From Numida meleagris (lineage: Eukaryota > Chordata > Aves > Galliformes > Numididae): a DNA stretch of 64,000 nt. Under the pieces are notes generated by a model. The model did no database searches, was not told the DNA's origin, and was given only the letters and a program-made list of their open reading frames with translations. Below, piece by piece: positions 61,851 through 64,000 of the stretch. A program made the translations under genes and the position numbers. The stretch covers positions 1,766,924-1,830,923 of the forward strand of contig NC_034424.1 of assembly GCF_002078875.1 (NCBI RefSeq), in the 5' to 3' direction. How positions within the stretch are numbered: the first letter of the stretch is position 1; the number at the start of each line of letters is the position of its first letter.

Positions 61851-63874
61851 GTAAGCCTGGCTGCGAAATGCATCTTTCAGCCGTTGTCCTGCTGATAATG
61901 ATTTCCCCTTTGCACTGCTGCCAGAAAGAGACAGAGAGGCTGTGTAGTTTCAGGACTCTTTGACAGAACTCACTCTCTGAAGCCACCCACACAGAGTATT
62001 GTTTTCCACAAGGTGCTTAACCGTGATACATTTAATTGCTTTCTGATGCTAATTAATGGGCTATTTTTCTTGCTTTCGACAAGGTGTTGACTTCTTCTAC
62101 TCATGTGAATGTTCGTAGAAATATTTAAGAGTGCTTAAATTCTTCGGATGCAGACTTGGCAAGTGGTGGGAGCCAGCAATGTTTTCTTAACAAGCTGAAG
62201 CTCAGCTTGCCTCCAGAGCAAGTCCAGGTGGAGTTGTTCACAAATCCATTGGGCCAACCCAACTGCCTAAATTCACCTCATCTGACATGCCACCTCAGAG
62301 GCACTGTGAGCCCTTGTCAGGCATATGTACAAACAGCATACAGAAAGACAGGCTCTCTCCCTAGGAGGATGTCTGGTAGTGCTAAGGCAAGATTTTCCCC
62401 AGCTGTTTGGTGATTTTGACTTCTTATTTTTCAGATGACTGGTGAAGGGAACTTGATTTTTTTTTTTTTTTTTTGAAATTGTTATTCATTGGTTGTCTGT
62501 GTCTCCCCACCCTCCCCTTTACTTTAAAAATTTTGCTCCCTTTTCACAGCATCTCAAGTTGAGGAGCCAGCATTTAAAGCACCCCAATTCTTCAGTCACC
62601 TTGAGAAAATTCTTGACTTCATTGTCTCGATGTTTTGAGCTGAAGGTAGAAGCAACTATACCCAGTGAATTGTTGAAGCTCTGTAGAATTGTGTTCCTTG
62701 TTCTCTGACACTACAAGAGCCAGGGAGGACTAGGCAGGAGGGGCTGTACAGCCTGTGCCTTTCACTGGGCAGCTCAGGCACTTCTGTAGTGCTAGCTCAA
62801 ACTAAGGGTTGAGCTTGCAGTCCAGTCCAAACAGCCCAGTCATATCTACAATCCCAGACTGTTGATTTTTGCTGTGCCTATATCTGGTGAGTCAGCTAGC
62901 AGCCCAGATAGGCGCTGGCTCAGATGCAAACCTCTCACCCACCAGCAGTGTGATGCAACTGGTGGAAGCCACGTGGCGAGGCACAGCCATGCACTTGGGC
63001 ACAGTGGTCCCTGAGGCAGTGTAGACACCGCTGCAGAGCTGCCCGGGCTCAGCACCACTTGGGTCTGGCTGCACACACTGTGATAACAGGGCATGGTGCA
63101 GCATCAGTTTCCTGTTAAGGTAGGCCCTGATACAGCCTCTGCTGAAGGCAGCAGGAGCCTTTTTTTTTGTAGGCTTCAGTGAGAGATAGAACGAGTTTCA
63201 GTTTGAACGTGAGTTCTGTGGTTGGAGCTTTGAACACTGGGTTAGGGTGCCCGGTTCCCCATTTTAATGTTGACTTTGAAAAGCCACCTGTATTTTCTGC
63301 ATTTAAAACAAAAAGGAAACCCAAACTCTGTTTAGATTCATACATGCCTGAAGATTGCTGCATGATTAGGTTGTGACACTTTGCTCGGGGAGGGAGCTGG
63401 TCTCTGCTGTGCAGTTAAATTCCCCAGGGTCCATCCCACCCCGTTAAGCTGGCTCTTTAGGTACAAGAGAGATTTTTTTCTAGCATGACTGTGGAGCAAT
63501 GTGAATATTTTCGTTTGAAAAAAAACCCACACACTTTTCTGGGGAGAAGCTAAAAGTGTGCATGCAACTGCATACTCACCCTGCTGCGCAGAGATGCTCG
63601 GCTGCTCCTGAGATGAGCGTGGTGTTAGAGCCTGCATGGAAGAGAAGGTGAAGTGAGCACTGTTGAGATGACAGGAAATACGCCCACACGTGTGCTGGTG
63701 TTTCCTTTCCGGCACTATAAAGGCATCTTTGCACCACTTGATTTCAAACCTCAGTCTTTAAGGCCTTTACACACGTCTCAAGCCGTGTGAAGGCTCTTTC
63801 ATATGGGTGCAAAGGACTGCTGTGATGCTGATACCAACATGCCTTACATGCACGTCGCCTCTCTGGTTATTCAG
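61851..63874 (+). other. EHMT1: EHMT1 intron between exons 7 and 8
   Basis: 2.0 kb intron. It holds a T18 run at 62457-62474 and no recognised interspersed repeat. Acceptor CTCTCTGGTTATTCAG is adequate. Confidence 0.92.
62457..62474. repeat. Poly(T)18
   Basis: Run of 18 T in an intron, with no nearby exon candidate. Confidence 0.9.
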
Positions 63875-63995
63875 AGCTCGGAGTCCAGCATCAAGAAGAA
63901 GCTGCTGAAGAGGAAAGGAAAGACAGACAGCCCATGGCTGAAACCCACCCGCAAGAGGAGACGGAGGAATAAAAAGAAACAAGCCAATGTGCTAG
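63875..63995 (+). CDS. EHMT1: EHMT1 coding exon 8, basic block (ends at the window edge)
   Basis: Reads [20 protein letters not shown] then [16 protein letters not shown] and ANVL, matching human [29 protein letters not shown]. Phase 0 in. A donor-like CTAG|GTAAC at 63995/63996 would end it in phase 1 with a split Gly, as in human ALG, but only four bases of putative intron are visible after the GT dinucleotide starts, so the exon could also read on. The Lys/Arg stretch [10 protein letters not shown] is a likely second nuclear-localisation or nucleic-acid-contact region. The Cys-rich, ankyrin, pre-SET and SET parts follow beyond the window. Confidence 0.9.
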
Positions 63996-64000
63996 GTAAC

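Overview
The window is vertebrate nuclear DNA from a bird, most likely a galliform such as chicken. The evidence is the many 3'-truncated CR1 LINEs with the avian CR1 3' end (the sense strand ends in lines like 'CCTTCCAAC...ATTCTGTGATTCT'), small introns at the 3' side, and a spliced gene whose peptide is clearly the bird version of EHMT1 (GLP), the histone H3 lysine-9 methyltransferase. There are no bacterial-type operons. Almost all open frames in the window are chance frames inside introns.

Layout. Positions 1-350 form a CpG-island-like edge with a (GTGCC)7 tandem. From there to 41507 I read one long intron upstream of the first EHMT1 exon I can recognise; the short first coding exon is probably left of the window. 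This 41 kb holds eleven CR1 fragments, several homopolymer and microsatellite tracts, four copies of an unnamed short dispersed element built round GAGCATGCTC, and two CpG-rich clusters (about 26.6-26.9 kb and 39.24-39.44 kb).

Seven EHMT1 coding exons follow on the + strand: 41508-41595, 48833-49389, 58429-58606, 59894-60030, 60915-61103, 61770-61850 and 63875-63995 (at the window edge). All junction phases agree, giving about 450 continuous codons. They encode the N-terminal third of the protein: a disordered region with the ARKT histone-H3 mimic, a Pro/Leu/Gln-rich linker, basic nuclear-localisation clusters, two acidic tracts, and a second strongly basic block. The Cys-rich region, ankyrin repeats, pre-SET and SET domains must lie right of the window.

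The points most worth checking are: a strong in-frame alternative 5' splice site 54 nt after the ARKT exon; two phase-symmetric acidic exons with weak splice signals; a (GT)18 tract just downstream of one donor; and the four-copy palindromic element in intron 1. I found no second protein-coding gene, tRNA, rRNA or intact mobile element. The window does not contain an obviously new multi-gene system.
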